Part shown: piece by piece, positions 38,985 to 39,821 of the stretch | Position numbering within the stretch: position 1 is the first letter of the stretch | Layout of the letters: every line of letters begins with the position of its first letter | Source of the DNA: an uncultured Clostridia bacterium | Lineage (GTDB): Bacteria; Bacillota; Clostridia; Peptostreptococcales; Anaerovoracaceae | Direction of reading: 5' to 3' | Assembly: GCA_945928865.1 (NCBI GenBank) | Contig: CAMENZ010000013.1 | Coordinates: 1-39,821 of the forward strand | Length of the DNA: 39,821 nucleotides | Notes under the pieces: model-generated | What the model was told of the DNA's origin: nothing | What the model saw: the letters and a program-made list of their open reading frames with translations, nothing else | The model's database searches: none | Position numbers and translations under genes: made by a program

Positions 38985-39146
38985 TTTACAGAAAAAATAT
39001 CACACTCTCCAAGAGGATCTACTCTTCCTAAAACTGGAGACAGCTCTAATGTTTTATACTATGTAGCGGAAATACTATTTTCTCTTGCAGGCTTAACACT
39101 TTTATGTAAAAAAAATTTACAGAGAAGTAAATTGATTTCACATTAA
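38985..39146 (+). pseudogene. LPXTG cell-wall anchor remnant of a surface protein
   Basis: The frame open from 38985 reads SPRGSTLPKTGDSSN, with sortase motif LPKTG at 39024-39038, a hydrophobic segment (VLYYVAEILFSLAGLTLL), a basic stop-transfer CKKNLQRSK and TAA at 39144. It is only the last ~53 residues of a sortase-anchored protein. The upstream part has been replaced by the IS256 remnant. Confidence 0.82.
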
Positions 39147-39163
39147 ATAAAAGATAGATGAAT

Positions 39164-39216
39164 AAATCGAGCTTTTAAGTTAGCTTATTTGAGCTGATTC
39201 TAAGGCTCGATTTTTC
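39164..39216 (+). terminator. Terminator after the LPXTG remnant
   Basis: AAATCGAGC (39164-39172) pairs with GCTCGATTT (39205-39213), with an inner TTAGC/GCTGA helix, followed by T. From 39217 to 39527 I see no gene or clear signal. Confidence 0.7.
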
Positions 39217-39527
39217 TTAATTAAAATACTCACATTATGTAAAGGCTCTTTTACTTTGTTCCCTAAAAATAAAAAGTTTTCCATTATATTAAGCAAAAAT
39301 TGTTCAAAAATGATCGAAACTCTTGCATAATGCGTGAAGAACAAGTATAATCTAAGTACCACTAAGAGTCTTGTGAACATCTTTTTGATTCACTTTACTA
39401 TATGAGCTCTGGTTTGATATTTAAACTACATTGAACCAAAATTGTATGACATTTAAATCTTGGCTAGTTTATTCATTTACAGTTGGGTTGTGTATAGTTA
39501 TAGGGCCGACAATAGTCCTATGTCATT

Positions 39528-39557
39528 TTTTCGGAAAACTTGCAGATCTTCCGAAAA
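39528..39557. promoter_or_regulatory. Inverted repeat in the 5' region of the secreted protein gene
   Basis: A perfect 9-bp repeat, TTTTCGGAA (39528-39536) and TTCCGAAAA (39549-39557), lies about 35 bp before the ribosome site of the next gene. It could be an operator or a leader hairpin; nothing decides between them. Confidence 0.55.
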
Positions 39558-39605
39558 GAGATGTGACCTATTTCTGAGTGGGAAAATAAGAGAAGGAGAT
39601 GTAAT

Positions 39606-39821
39606 ATGAAAAAAAACGAAACGAAGCCAAAACTTACATCAAAGAAAAGCAGACACATAAGAAATCTACTGACACTGGTTCTCTGTGCGGTGATGTTTTT
39701 GGGACAAACGACAGTTTTTGCAGCAGGAAAGTGGACTGAAAATGAAGAGGTACTGAACAAGGAGGATGCTGCAAAAAGTGCAAGCATTGCCCAGGATGTA
39801 CCACCTGTTCCGACTGAATAC
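39606..39821 (+). CDS. Secreted surface-type protein, N-terminal part (runs off window)
   Basis: The start ATG 39606 has AAGGAG at 39593-39598. The first 72 residues show a long signal peptide: a basic region (KKNETKPKLTSKKSRHIRN), a hydrophobic core (LLTLVLCAVMFLGQTTVF) and a cleavage site near FAAG (residues ~39-41). The mature start is acidic (KWTENEEVLNKEDAAKSA). Long basic signal peptides of this kind belong to large surface or adhesin proteins of Gram-positive bacteria. The stop is beyond the window, so size and family are unknown. Confidence 0.85.
   Translation, partial: MKKNETKPKLTSKKSRHIRNLLTLVLCAVMFLGQTTVFAAGKWTENEEVLNKEDAAKSASIAQDVPPVPTEY

Overview
The window is AT-rich DNA (GC visibly low through most genes) with strong Gram-positive ribosome binding sites, phage genes of Clostridia type, Tn4451-family mobilisation genes, large serine recombinases, and an LPXTG sorting-signal remnant plus a secreted-protein start at the right end. 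This points to a Firmicute of class Clostridia (Lachnospiraceae or Peptostreptococcales-like); the genus cannot be fixed from this sequence.

Region 1 (1-15790) is the late half of an HK97-type siphovirus prophage: portal C-terminus, ClpP-like head protease, capsid, connector and head-tail proteins, tail tube, tail chaperone with a -1 frameshift site, tape measure, distal tail, tail endopeptidase-type protein, fibre-like proteins, holin, and amidase endolysin ending at a strong GAAA-loop terminator. Between tail chaperone and tape measure sits a self-contained SdpR/SdpI cassette with its own promoter, two palindromic operators and terminator: a moron giving likely immunity to a toxic peptide. 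Region 2 (15865-19726) is the phage integration cassette: a small SHOCT-like protein, a serine recombinase, a catalytic-domain-less recombinase fragment protein, and a second serine recombinase whose last ~42 codons are cut off by an in-frame TAG.

Region 3 (19727-39146) is a pile-up of accreted and decayed elements. It holds a lone HExxH protein behind a repeat-rich leader; two truncated recombinases head to head (one noticeably GC-rich); a Tn4451-like mobilizable element (DUF4368 recombinase remnant, TnpW, DUF3847 protein, an IncQ/MobQ-like oriT, MobA/MobL relaxase, lipoprotein); response-regulator and methyltransferase fragments; a RepA_N/endolysin chimera; an Rrf2-oxidoreductase-nitroreductase operon between two copies of the phage terminator; a recombinase C-terminus; an operon of broken XRE regulator, DUF262 nuclease-like protein, small membrane protein and GTPase/DUF697 protein (candidate defence module); a second copy of the repeat-rich leader followed by an HEPN-like protein, a SUKH immunity protein and an HNH toxin-like nuclease; another recombinase remnant; an 11-bp phased CGGA array; and sigma-factor, IS256 and LPXTG remnants.

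Region 4 (39147-39821) carries hairpins and the start of a secreted protein that runs off the window.

The signals I find most worth checking are the exact 11-bp CGGA array at 37907-37976, the shared leader upstream of two unrelated orphan genes, the DUF262/GTPase operon, and the way cargo genes are bracketed by the 3' ends of convergent serine-recombinase copies.
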